DNA of 14,986 nucleotides from Alphaproteobacteria bacterium. Its GTDB lineage: Bacteria; Pseudomonadota; Alphaproteobacteria; Holosporales; Holosporaceae. Of the stretch, positions 4,224-11,656 are shown piece by piece. The notes beneath the pieces were generated by a model that did no database searches, was not told where the DNA came from, and worked only from the letters and a program-made list of their open reading frames with translations. The stretch spans positions 1 to 14,986 of the forward strand of contig VGCF01000016.1 of assembly GCA_016870135.1 (NCBI GenBank). Direction: 5' to 3'. The translations under genes and the position numbers were made by a program. Every line of letters starts with the position of its first letter. The stretch's first letter is position 1.

Positions 4224-6986
4224 TTAGTGTGGTTTTGTGCTTCCCTCTTCGTCATCTCCCTCTTTGGTATCCGTTTCCCAATTTGTTTCTGCGTCCTCCA
4301 GATTGCCCCCAACGGGATGCTTGTCTTGATTGGCCTGGGATTTCGGTGATTTTTTTGACTTACGGCCCAGACCTGCTTTTTCTCCCTCTGATTCTGTACC
4401 CGCAGCGCTGAATTGACGGCTGTATCCAACCAAGGCATGTTTCAGGGCGTCATCCAGGTGCGATATGTACACAATTTTAAGGTCATCCAATACATTTTGA
4501 GGAATATCGATGACATTGCCTCGATTGGATTCTGGAATCAAGACCGTTTTAATCCCAGATCGATGGGCCGCCAACAGCTTTTCTTTTAACCCCCCGATGG
4601 GCCAACTTTCACCGTTTAAACTGATTTCTCCTGTAATGGCAATGCCACTGGAAATGGGTATATTCAGCAACACTGAAAGAATAGACAGTGCAATGGCGCA
4701 ACCGGCGGATGGACCATCTTTTGGTGTGGCTCCCGCTGGAAAATGAACGTGAATATCCTTGTTTTTCAGCATGTCCAAGGAAAAACCCCTCTCTTTTGCC
4801 ATGGATTTAATACAGGTAAAAGCAACCTTGGTTGATTCCTCCATCACATTGCCTAGGCTGCCGGTGCTGATGATTTTACCACGACCCGCAATCAATGACG
4901 TTTGGATCATTAACACAGATCCACCGACAGAACTCCACGCCAAACCGTTAATCACCCCAATTTGATTGGATCGTTTTTTGTCGCGCTCGGAATACGGGGC
5001 AGGGCCAAGGTGTTGTTCCAAATTACTTGGCGTAATGGAAAGCTTTATCTTTTTTGTCAGTTTCTTGTTTTGCTTTTTATTCCGAACGGCGTCTTCTGTT
5101 TCAGGATGTCCTGATGGGAATGCACCAGCTTCATCCTCTTGTGGGGATTCAGGCGAAATACTCTGCACGCTTGCAGGATTCTGTCCAGTTCCATCCTGAT
5201 CCGCGTTTTGCGTGCTCTCATTGGCTGGTTCAACAGGCATGCTCCCCTTGATGTTCTGCACAATGGCTTTACCAATCAAATACTTAATTTTTCTGCTTAA
5301 ATCGCGCACTCCAGATTCCCTGGTATACTGATCGATCAACAACCCTAAAGCCTTATCGTTGATGGAAAATTCTGAATCCAGAGCCCCACTTTTCGCCATT
5401 TGTTTTTTGACCAAATGTTTCTTGGCAATTTCCAACTTTTCATCATGGGTATAACTGGACAGTTGGATGATTTCCATACGATCGTACAAAGCCGCCGGAA
5501 TTTTATTGACATCATTGGCTGTGCAAATGAAAAAACATTCGTTCAGGGGAAAGGGGATCTCTAAATAATGATCTGTAAACTCATGATTTTGCTCTGGATC
5601 CAACACTTCCAGCAACGCGTCCGATACATCTCCTCGAAAATCTCGGCCTGTTTTATCAATTTCATCCAATAAAAATACGGGATTCATGGTGCCGCAATTT
5701 TTGATGGCGTTTAAAATTTTTCCAGCCATTGACCCTAAATAGGTCCGTCGATGACCTCTGATTTCCGCTTCGTCCTTGACACCACCCAGGGCAAAGCGTA
5801 TAAATTTTCGACCCAACGCCTTTGCCACAGTGGATGACAGCGACGTTTTACCTACCCCAGGAGGCCCAACAAAACAGAGTATGTTGCCCATGGGTCCTTT
5901 TGCACGCATGCTGACCGCGATATGCATCACAATGGCTTCTTTGATTTTTTCCAAGCCATAGTGGGTTTCGTCTAATATTTTTTCGGCTTTATTTAGATTA
6001 TTTTCCAGTTCGGAACGGATTTCCCATGGTAAATCACATAAAAAATCAATATATGTTCGTATGAGGGCGGCTTCTTGATGAGAACTTCTTCGTAGTTTTT
6101 CAAGTTCCGATAGAGCTTTTTCCTGGGCTGCTGGAGGCATTTTAGAACTTTTAATTTTTTGAGATACAGCCATCAGGCTAGGATCCCCACCAAACTCTTC
6201 TTCTATGGTTTGCTTATATATGGCTTCTAAATACTTCTTCTGATTGTCATTGTGCTTTTGCTGCATCGTTATTTTCAGTTTTTTCTGTATCGCAATGCGC
6301 TCTATTTTATTGATCAAACTTTCCAGCACCAGATCATATCGTGTTTCCAGGCAGGCAGTTTCCAAAACCTCTTGTTTTGTGGACAATTCCATAATATCCA
6401 TATCCAAAACATGAACCAACAGATCCAGCATTTCTTCGTGATCAGACGTGCTTAAAATCAACAAGAGTTTATCAGCATCTTTTGACCGTATAATGCCATC
6501 GTCACACATTTTACGTACGTGTTGTTCCACCAAAGGGCGTCTGGCCTCTATACCGATGAGTGACTTGATTTCTGTTTCCAGTGTGTGTCCATAGACAATG
6601 GATGTGGGCTCGTCCACCGTAATACTGGTGACGGCAAAACGTTGGATTGCGGTGAATATAACCTTTCGACCATAAGCATAGTTTTGATCAGAACTGATTT
6701 TGTCAGAAGCAATTTTGACCAAGGTGCCCACAGAATACAACTGATCTAGGGTTAATGCCCTGTCATCTTTTAACCTTCTGTGGTTGCCCCTGCTGGAATT
6801 ATCAGATAAAACGGGCCTTCTTCTTAATAGAACCAGCTCTTCACCCTCTTTAAAGTTTTTTAAATTCTTCAGATTTTTTATGGCGTGAGATAAATCAGAA
6901 ACATTTAATTGACCTTTTGGCATGGCAATGCTTTCTTCCAGCAAAAGCATATTGTACGTTCGAAGTGACGGTATTCGGGATGACAT
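4224..6986 (-). CDS. lon: ATP-dependent protease Lon with linker insert and C-terminal tail
   Basis: Cytosolic homo-oligomeric AAA+ serine protease that degrades misfolded and regulatory proteins. Domain order is normal: N-terminal substrate domain (about 1-320), AAA+ module with Walker A GPPGVGKTS at 374-382, Walker B VFLLDEID at 437-444, sensor-1 Asn491 and arginine-finger candidate Arg503, then a protease domain with Ser760 in PKDGPSAG and Lys803 in GGLKEKLLAAH. The Ser-Lys spacing of 43 equals that of E. coli Lon. At 920 residues it is over 100 longer than usual. The surplus is an unstructured, first acidic then Lys-rich insert between the AAA+ and protease domains (about 581-647) and a hydrophilic charged tail (about 858-920). 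The start ATG has AGGAG at 6996-7000, nine nt upstream. No recognisable heat-shock promoter is seen in the 150-nt gap before it. Confidence 0.97.
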   Translation of the reverse strand: MSSRIPSLRTYNMLLLEESIAMPKGQLNVSDLSHAIKNLKNLKNFKEGEELVLLRRRPVLSDNSSRGNHRRLKDDRALTLDQLYSVGTLVKIASDKISSDQNYAYGRKVIFTAIQRFAVTSITVDEPTSIVYGHTLETEIKSLIGIEARRPLVEQHVRKMCDDGIIRSKDADKLLLILSTSDHEEMLDLLVHVLDMDIMELSTKQEVLETACLETRYDLVLESLINKIERIAIQKKLKITMQQKHNDNQKKYLEAIYKQTIEEEFGGDPSLMAVSQKIKSSKMPPAAQEKALSELEKLRRSSHQEAALIRTYIDFLCDLPWEIRSELENNLNKAEKILDETHYGLEKIKEAIVMHIAVSMRAKGPMGNILCFVGPPGVGKTSLSSTVAKALGRKFIRFALGGVKDEAEIRGHRRTYLGSMAGKILNAIKNCGTMNPVFLLDEIDKTGRDFRGDVSDALLEVLDPEQNHEFTDHYLEIPFPLNECFFICTANDVNKIPAALYDRMEIIQLSSYTHDEKLEIAKKHLVKKQMAKSGALDSEFSINDKALGLLIDQYTRESGVRDLSRKIKYLIGKAIVQNIKGSMPVEPANESTQNADQDGTGQNPASVQSISPESPQEDEAGAFPSGHPETEDAVRNKKQNKKLTKKIKLSITPSNLEQHLGPAPYSERDKKRSNQIGVINGLAWSSVGGSVLMIQTSLIAGRGKIISTGSLGNVMEESTKVAFTCIKSMAKERGFSLDMLKNKDIHVHFPAGATPKDGPSAGCAIALSILSVLLNIPISSGIAITGEISLNGESWPIGGLKEKLLAAHRSGIKTVLIPESNRGNVIDIPQNVLDDLKIVYISHLDDALKHALVGYSRQFSAAGTESEGEKAGLGRKSKKSPKSQANQDKHPVGGNLEDAETNWETDTKEGDDEEGSTKPH

Positions 6987-7136
6987 AAAGACATACTCCT
7001 AGGATAAGATCTATTTTATGTAAAATTGCAAATTTTTTATCGAAAAAGGCGCTGATTAGTATAAAAAATATATAGTAAATAAAGCCTTCTCTTTCCCAGA
7101 GTATCCTTTTCCATATCAAAAATGCAAATATTACAA

Positions 7137-7499
7137 TTAGTCCACAAAGTCTTTGTTGTTCATAGATACCAAATGGCGTGTTTGTCCTGGAATGGTGACC
7201 ACCAAGCCGTCTAATTCAAGGGACAACACAATTTGGCACCCTAAACGAGATGTGCTGGTTAAACCAAAGGCCAAATCCAACATATCTTCTTCGTCCACAG
7301 AGGTTTCAGATAATTTTGGATACCATTTTGGATCCACAATGACGTGACAGGTAGAGCACGCCAATGATCCCTCACAGGCCCCTTCCAGAGGGATGTGGTG
7401 ACTGCGGGCTGTTTCCAAAAGGGTCATTCCGACACAGGATTGAACGGTAATGGGGGTGCCATCTTGAACAAACGTGACAGAAATGGTTGGGATAGACAT
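7137..7499 (-). CDS. fdx: [2Fe-2S] ferredoxin, adrenodoxin/Isc type
   Basis: Small electron carrier with one [2Fe-2S] cluster; relatives serve Fe-S cluster assembly and redox enzymes. The protein is 120 residues, normal for the type. Cluster ligands are Cys42, Cys48, Cys51 (GACEGSLACSTC) and Cys88 (RLGCQ), giving the spacing CX5CX2CX36C of adrenodoxin-type ferredoxins. The acidic stretch SVDEEDMLD near 67-75 matches the partner-binding helix of the family. It is preceded by a near-consensus promoter and lies between lipA and lon on the same strand. No other isc genes are in the window. A weak purine-rich GAGAG precedes the ATG by about ten nt. Confidence 0.95.
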   Translation of the reverse strand: MSIPTISVTFVQDGTPITVQSCVGMTLLETARSHHIPLEGACEGSLACSTCHVIVDPKWYPKLSETSVDEEDMLDLAFGLTSTSRLGCQIVLSLELDGLVVTIPGQTRHLVSMNNKDFVD

Positions 7500-7537
7500 G
7501 GTTAAATGCTCTCTGTTGGCTAATATTCTTCGTTCTT

Positions 7538-7566
7538 ATTACACTCAAAAATGCTGACATTGTCAA
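7538..7566 (-). promoter_or_regulatory. Sigma-70-type promoter for fdx
   Basis: On the minus strand a perfect -35 box TTGACA (7561-7566) is followed by a 17-nt spacer and TGTAAT (7538-7543), a 5/6 match to TATAAT. The expected start near 7531 gives a leader of about 30 nt before the fdx ATG. This is the best promoter match in the window. It suggests that fdx, and perhaps lon after it, is transcribed separately from the lipA-containing operon upstream. Confidence 0.7.
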
Positions 7567-7610
7567 AGATGATTTCACATGTAGGCTTTTTCTGACGCCC
7601 GCTGTGCCCC

Positions 7611-8516
7611 TTATTCACAGGTGTGGGATTGTTTTGCGGCTTTTAAACGCTGAAAATGATCCCCCGCATGGTATGATGATCGTGTCAATGGTGATGCCGA
7701 TACGTGTAAAAATCCTTTTCTGTGCGCGGCACGTTCGATTAATGTATAGGCCTTGGGCGGTAAATACGCCATCACAGGATAATGTTTTGGCGTGGGCTGT
7801 AAATATTGTCCAACGGTTAAAAAATCCACATCTGCAGAACGTAAATCATTCATCAGTTGTCGAATTTCCATGGCATCCTCGCCCAATCCTACCATAAACC
7901 CCGATTTGGTAAACACAGACGCATCCAACATTTTTGCCCGTTTTAATTGATACAGAGAATGAAAATACCGCGCTTTTGGACGAACATGAGGATACAAACG
8001 TGCCACTGTTTCCACATTATGATTGTACACATCGGGCCGCGCCGCCATGACCGTTTCCAGCGCCCCATTTTTATTCAAAAAGTCAGGGGTTAATACCTCG
8101 ATGGTGGTTTCGGGCATTTGTGCACGAATGGCCCGAATGGTTTGGGCAAAATGCTCTGCCCCCCCATCAGGCAAATCATCCCGATCAACGGAGGTAATCA
8201 CCACATGGGCCAGTCCCAAGGATTTCACCAAAAGAGCTGTGTTTTCTGGTTCCATGGGGTCCACTGGGGTAGGTTTTCCCGTCGCCACATTGCAAAATCG
8301 ACAAGCTCGGGTGCAAATGCGCCCTAAAATCATCACGGTGGCGTGCTTTTTACTCCAACATTCCCCAATGTTTGGACAAGCCGCTTCTTGACACACCGTA
8401 TGCAGATTTAACTTTTGAACGGTATCGGCCGTTTCATAATACGTCTGTGTTAACGCCGCTCTGGCTTTGATCCACTGGGGTTTGACCAGCGTCGTGGACG
8501 GTAAAGAGGCAGTCAT
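7611..8516 (-). CDS. lipA: Lipoyl synthase (radical SAM)
   Basis: Inserts two sulfur atoms at C6 and C8 of protein-bound octanoyl groups to form lipoyl cofactors of 2-oxoacid dehydrogenases and the glycine cleavage system. Both cluster motifs are complete. Counted from the ATG at 8516, the auxiliary [4Fe-4S] ligands are Cys42, Cys47 and Cys53 (CQEAACPNIGEC), with the family's extra serine ligand in the C-terminal RSSYHAG (about 279-285). The radical-SAM motif CTRACRFC gives Cys68, Cys72 and Cys75. The 301-residue length is typical. The frame continues to ATG 8522 and GTG 8525, but these lie inside or against the Shine-Dalgarno, so 8516 is preferred. It is the last gene of the uvrD-ruvX-uvrA-lipA run. 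LipB is not in the window. Confidence 0.97.
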   Translation of the reverse strand: MTASLPSTTLVKPQWIKARAALTQTYYETADTVQKLNLHTVCQEAACPNIGECWSKKHATVMILGRICTRACRFCNVATGKPTPVDPMEPENTALLVKSLGLAHVVITSVDRDDLPDGGAEHFAQTIRAIRAQMPETTIEVLTPDFLNKNGALETVMAARPDVYNHNVETVARLYPHVRPKARYFHSLYQLKRAKMLDASVFTKSGFMVGLGEDAMEIRQLMNDLRSADVDFLTVGQYLQPTPKHYPVMAYLPPKAYTLIERAAHRKGFLHVSASPLTRSSYHAGDHFQRLKAAKQSHTCE

Positions 8517-8520
8517 AGGC

Positions 8521-8529
8521 ATCACCCTT
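8521..8529 (-). promoter_or_regulatory. Ribosome-binding site deciding the lipA start
   Basis: Minus-strand AAGGGTGAT resembles the extended anti-Shine-Dalgarno complement AAGGAGGTGAT. Its AAGG core is nine nt from ATG 8516. The upstream candidates GTG 8525 and ATG 8522 overlap this element, which argues against them. Confidence 0.55.
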
Positions 8530-8545
8530 AGATCTTTTTTACAGC

Positions 8546-11164
8546 TTAGAGAACACAGCCTCTAGACTCAAGGGGCACAGCGGTATTCTGTAACAAAGGG
8601 GCGAGATATTGCCCCGTGTAACTGCCAGCCGTTTGAGCCACATGTTCAGGTGTGCCTGCGGATACCACAACGCCCCCTCCACTGCCACCCTCTGGTCCAA
8701 TATCAATCACCCAGTCGGCGGTTTTAACCACTTCTAGATTGTGTTCGATGACAATCACCGTATTGCCCTGATTCACCAAACGATGCAATACACCCAACAA
8801 TACTTTGACATCGTTAAAATGCAAACCTGTGGTGGGTTCATCCAAAATATACACTGTTTTTCCCGTGGAACGGCGACTTAGCTCCTTGGCCAATTTAACC
8901 CTTTGGGCTTCACCTCCTGATAATGTGGGGGCTGATTGACCAATCTGCATATACCCCAATCCCACGGCCACCAGAGTATTTAAACGTTGAGCAATGCTGG
9001 GAATGGCGCTGAAAAATACAGCGGCTTCCTCGCACGACATGGCCAAAACATCGGCGATGGATTTCCCTTTGTATGTAATGCCCAAGGTATCGTATCCGTA
9101 ACGTTTTCCTTTGCAGGCCTCGCAGGGGACTTGAATATCGGGCAAAAAATGCATGGCAATGGTTAAAACACCGTCGCCTTCACAGGCTTCGCATCGCCCA
9201 CCTTTGACGTTAAAAGAAAAGCGACCTGGACCATACCCCAATGCTTTGGATTCGGGTAAAAAGGCAAACCATTCTCGAATGGGGGTAAATACGCCTGTAT
9301 AGGTTGCCGGATTGGATCGGGGTGTTCGTCCAATGGGTGATTGATCAATGGATACCAACTTGTCGATGTGCTCTGTGCCCTCGATACGATCGCACGCCAC
9401 AGAAAAAGACGACTTGTTGCAATGGTCGGCCAACCCTTCTCGTAACGTATCCATAATTAGGGATGATTTTCCACTGCCAGAAACGCCTGTAACGGCAATG
9501 AATGTTCCAAGGGGAAAGTCCACGTTAATGTGTTTCAAATTGTTGGCCCAGGCATTGACAATGCGCAATTTTCGATCACTGGTCCGGCGATTTTCGGGCA
9601 CATCGATGCGTTTTCGACCACTTAGGAAATCACCCGTCAGGCTGTTGGGGGATGCCAAAATGGACTGCAGGGGGCCTTGGGCGCAAATTTCCCCGCCAAA
9701 ACGTCCTGCTCCTGGGCCAAAATCAACCACATAATCAGCCAATCGAATGGCATCCTCGTCATGTTCGACCACAATCACCGTATTACCCAACGTCTTTAAT
9801 TTCGTTAAGGTTTTTAACAGCTGAGCATTATCCCGTTGATGCAACCCAATGGATGGTTCATCCAATACATACAATACGCCCGTTAAGCCTGATCCCACCT
9901 GAGAGGCTAAACGAATGCGCTGGCTTTCTCCACCGGACAAGGTTCCTGATCCGCGAGACAGGGACAGGTACCCCAATCCGACCTCTAGCAAAAAGCACAA
10001 CCGGCTGTTAATTTCTCTCAGAATGCGATCGGCAATGGCCAAATGTTGAGTATTCAAATCCAGAGGCACATTCTGGCACCACTTGAAAATGTCCTCGATT
10101 GCCTGTTGGCAGACTTGACCGATATGATGGCCAGAAATTTTGATGCATAATGCCTCGGGCTTTAAACGATACCCTTGGCAGGCTTCACAGATGGGTAATT
10201 TTGCCACATCCATCAAATCATCACTGTAATGGGCCACCCCCCATTCGGGTATTCCCAAACCAGAACATGCCGGACAAGCGCCAAAAGGATTGTTGAAAGA
10301 AAACAGCCGAGGTTCGATTTCTTCCAGTGTAAAACCCGATTCTGGACAAGAAAATTGGGATGACAGGGTAAAGGGTTCTATCTGATTCTCGTCGTCCTGG
10401 GACTGTACAGGGGAAACGACCACAACGCCTCGACCCAAAGTCAGTGCCGTTTCCAAACTGGCCATTAAACGGGCTCTTGTCTCCTCTTGATCATTTTGCA
10501 CCAAGCGATCAATCACTACATGAATGGTGTGACGTTTGTTTTTGGTCAGAACAGGCAAAACACCATCCAATTCATGAATGATGCCATCGATTTGTACCCG
10601 TTGATATCCCCGTTTACGTAAATCCTCTAGCTCTTTTCGAAATTCTCCTTTTTCACTGCGCGCAATGGGGGCGAGCAGCATATAGCGGGTGTTTTCTGGC
10701 ATTTTTTCAATGCGCTGAATCATTTGGGGCCTGGTTTGCGGTGAAATGGGCAAACCAGTCGTGGGCGAGTATGCGGTGCCAACGCGAGCAAAAAGCAGGC
10801 GTAAATAATCGTAAATTTCTGTCACCGTGCCCACTGTGGAACGGGGATTGTTGCCTGTGGTTTTCTGATCGATGGAAATGGCGGGCGATAATCCATCAAT
10901 GCGATCCACATTGGGTTTGGACATTTGGTCTAAAAACTGTCGAGCATAGGCCGACAAGCTCTCGACATAGCGCCGCTGACCTTCGGCATACAAGGTATCA
11001 AAGGCTAAAGAGCTCTTGCCAGACCCGCTGGGGCCTGTAAAAACAATTAAATCTCCTTTGGGTAAACTGAGATTGATGTTTTTCAGGTTGTGTTCGCGAG
11101 CCCCTATAACGGTGATGGTCGAATCGCTGTGTAAGGGCAGGGTGGAGAAGTGATTGTTTTCCAT
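8546..11164 (-). CDS. uvrA: UvrA, excinuclease ABC ATPase subunit, lacking most of the insertion domain
   Basis: DNA-damage recognition ATPase that loads UvrB in nucleotide excision repair. Two ABC modules are intact: Walker A GPSGSGKSS at 44-52 and GVSGSGKSS at 560-568, signatures TLSGGESQ near 408-415 and TLSGGEAQ near 747-754, and LDEP at 434-437 and 774-777. The UvrB-binding region (about 131-245) is present. The C-terminal zinc module is complete (Cys658, 661, 681, 684). The first-half module has CPES at 273-276, where many UvrA have CxxC; I recall the Ser form as common in alphaproteobacteria. At 872 residues it is about 70 shorter than E. coli UvrA. Between CPACSGLG (297-304) and CEACQG (326-331) only about 21 residues remain, where E. 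coli has about 120, so the insertion domain is almost gone. AAGGAG precedes the ATG by ten nt. The start overlaps ruvX. Confidence 0.97.
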   Translation of the reverse strand: MENNHFSTLPLHSDSTITVIGAREHNLKNINLSLPKGDLIVFTGPSGSGKSSLAFDTLYAEGQRRYVESLSAYARQFLDQMSKPNVDRIDGLSPAISIDQKTTGNNPRSTVGTVTEIYDYLRLLFARVGTAYSPTTGLPISPQTRPQMIQRIEKMPENTRYMLLAPIARSEKGEFRKELEDLRKRGYQRVQIDGIIHELDGVLPVLTKNKRHTIHVVIDRLVQNDQEETRARLMASLETALTLGRGVVVVSPVQSQDDENQIEPFTLSSQFSCPESGFTLEEIEPRLFSFNNPFGACPACSGLGIPEWGVAHYSDDLMDVAKLPICEACQGYRLKPEALCIKISGHHIGQVCQQAIEDIFKWCQNVPLDLNTQHLAIADRILREINSRLCFLLEVGLGYLSLSRGSGTLSGGESQRIRLASQVGSGLTGVLYVLDEPSIGLHQRDNAQLLKTLTKLKTLGNTVIVVEHDEDAIRLADYVVDFGPGAGRFGGEICAQGPLQSILASPNSLTGDFLSGRKRIDVPENRRTSDRKLRIVNAWANNLKHINVDFPLGTFIAVTGVSGSGKSSLIMDTLREGLADHCNKSSFSVACDRIEGTEHIDKLVSIDQSPIGRTPRSNPATYTGVFTPIREWFAFLPESKALGYGPGRFSFNVKGGRCEACEGDGVLTIAMHFLPDIQVPCEACKGKRYGYDTLGITYKGKSIADVLAMSCEEAAVFFSAIPSIAQRLNTLVAVGLGYMQIGQSAPTLSGGEAQRVKLAKELSRRSTGKTVYILDEPTTGLHFNDVKVLLGVLHRLVNQGNTVIVIEHNLEVVKTADWVIDIGPEGGSGGGVVVSAGTPEHVAQTAGSYTGQYLAPLLQNTAVPLESRGCVL

Positions 11165-11652
11165 CGAAAAATGGCTCCTTGAAGCATAAGGGCGGCAGCA
11201 TGATCGTCAATAACCGCCTTGGGTTGATGTAAATAGGCCGCCACACCTTGGGTAGTAAGACGCTCGTCATACAGGGCAATGGGCCAACCATGATCGTGAT
11301 GTAAACGGGTGGCCAGACGTAAAATGGGGGCGCACAAAGCGCTGGGTTCACCTGTATGGTGCATCGGCCAACCCATCACAATGGCTTTGATGGCATAATC
11401 CTTCCATAATTGGGACAGCGCACCGCGCAGCGCCCCACCTGTGGACACAATACTCAGGGGCATAGATAGGGTATTGTCTGGATCAGACAGAGCAATGCCC
11501 ACACGAGATTTTCCCCAATCAATCCCCAAAAAGGGCCCCTCTGAAACGGTTTTAGCCAAATGTTCAATATGGAAATGGGCCGGGAAATGATGCAACGTGG
11601 TGGACCCATCAGAGCGCTTAGACATCTCATGGGGGGGTGGTTTGGGTATCAT
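11104..11652 (-). CDS. ruvX: RuvX/YqgF family RNase H-fold protein (putative pre-16S rRNA nuclease)
   Basis: Member of the YqgF family, linked in E. coli to 16S rRNA 5'-end maturation and also annotated as a Holliday-junction resolvase. Recognised from FLGIDWGKSRVGIALSDP (about 41-58), VMGWPMHHTGEPS (92-104), YDERLTT (128-134) and IDDHAAALMLQ (148-158). Likely metal-binding acids are Asp45, Glu130 and Asp150. The 182-residue form has about 37 residues before the fold and about 24 after it, so both ends exceed the usual 135-150-residue family length. The ATG at 11652 follows the uvrD stop by only four nt, suggesting translational coupling; ATG 11625 is an alternative. Its last 61 nt overlap the start of uvrA and contain that gene's ribosome-binding site. 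Confidence 0.9.
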   Translation of the reverse strand: MIPKPPPHEMSKRSDGSTTLHHFPAHFHIEHLAKTVSEGPFLGIDWGKSRVGIALSDPDNTLSMPLSIVSTGGALRGALSQLWKDYAIKAIVMGWPMHHTGEPSALCAPILRLATRLHHDHGWPIALYDERLTTQGVAAYLHQPKAVIDDHAAALMLQGAIFRWKTITSPPCPYTAIRPSPL

Positions 11653-11656
11653 GGCG

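Noticed and set aside
5057..5275. Overlapping ORFs in other frames at the Lon insert, suggesting a separate gene
   Set aside because: They are open by base composition only; the Lon frame continues unbroken and resumes family sequence after the insert.
10290..10346. Missing Cys in the first UvrA zinc module (CPES) as a degenerate gene sign
   Set aside because: I recall a Ser at this place in many alphaproteobacterial UvrA proteins; all other motifs are intact.
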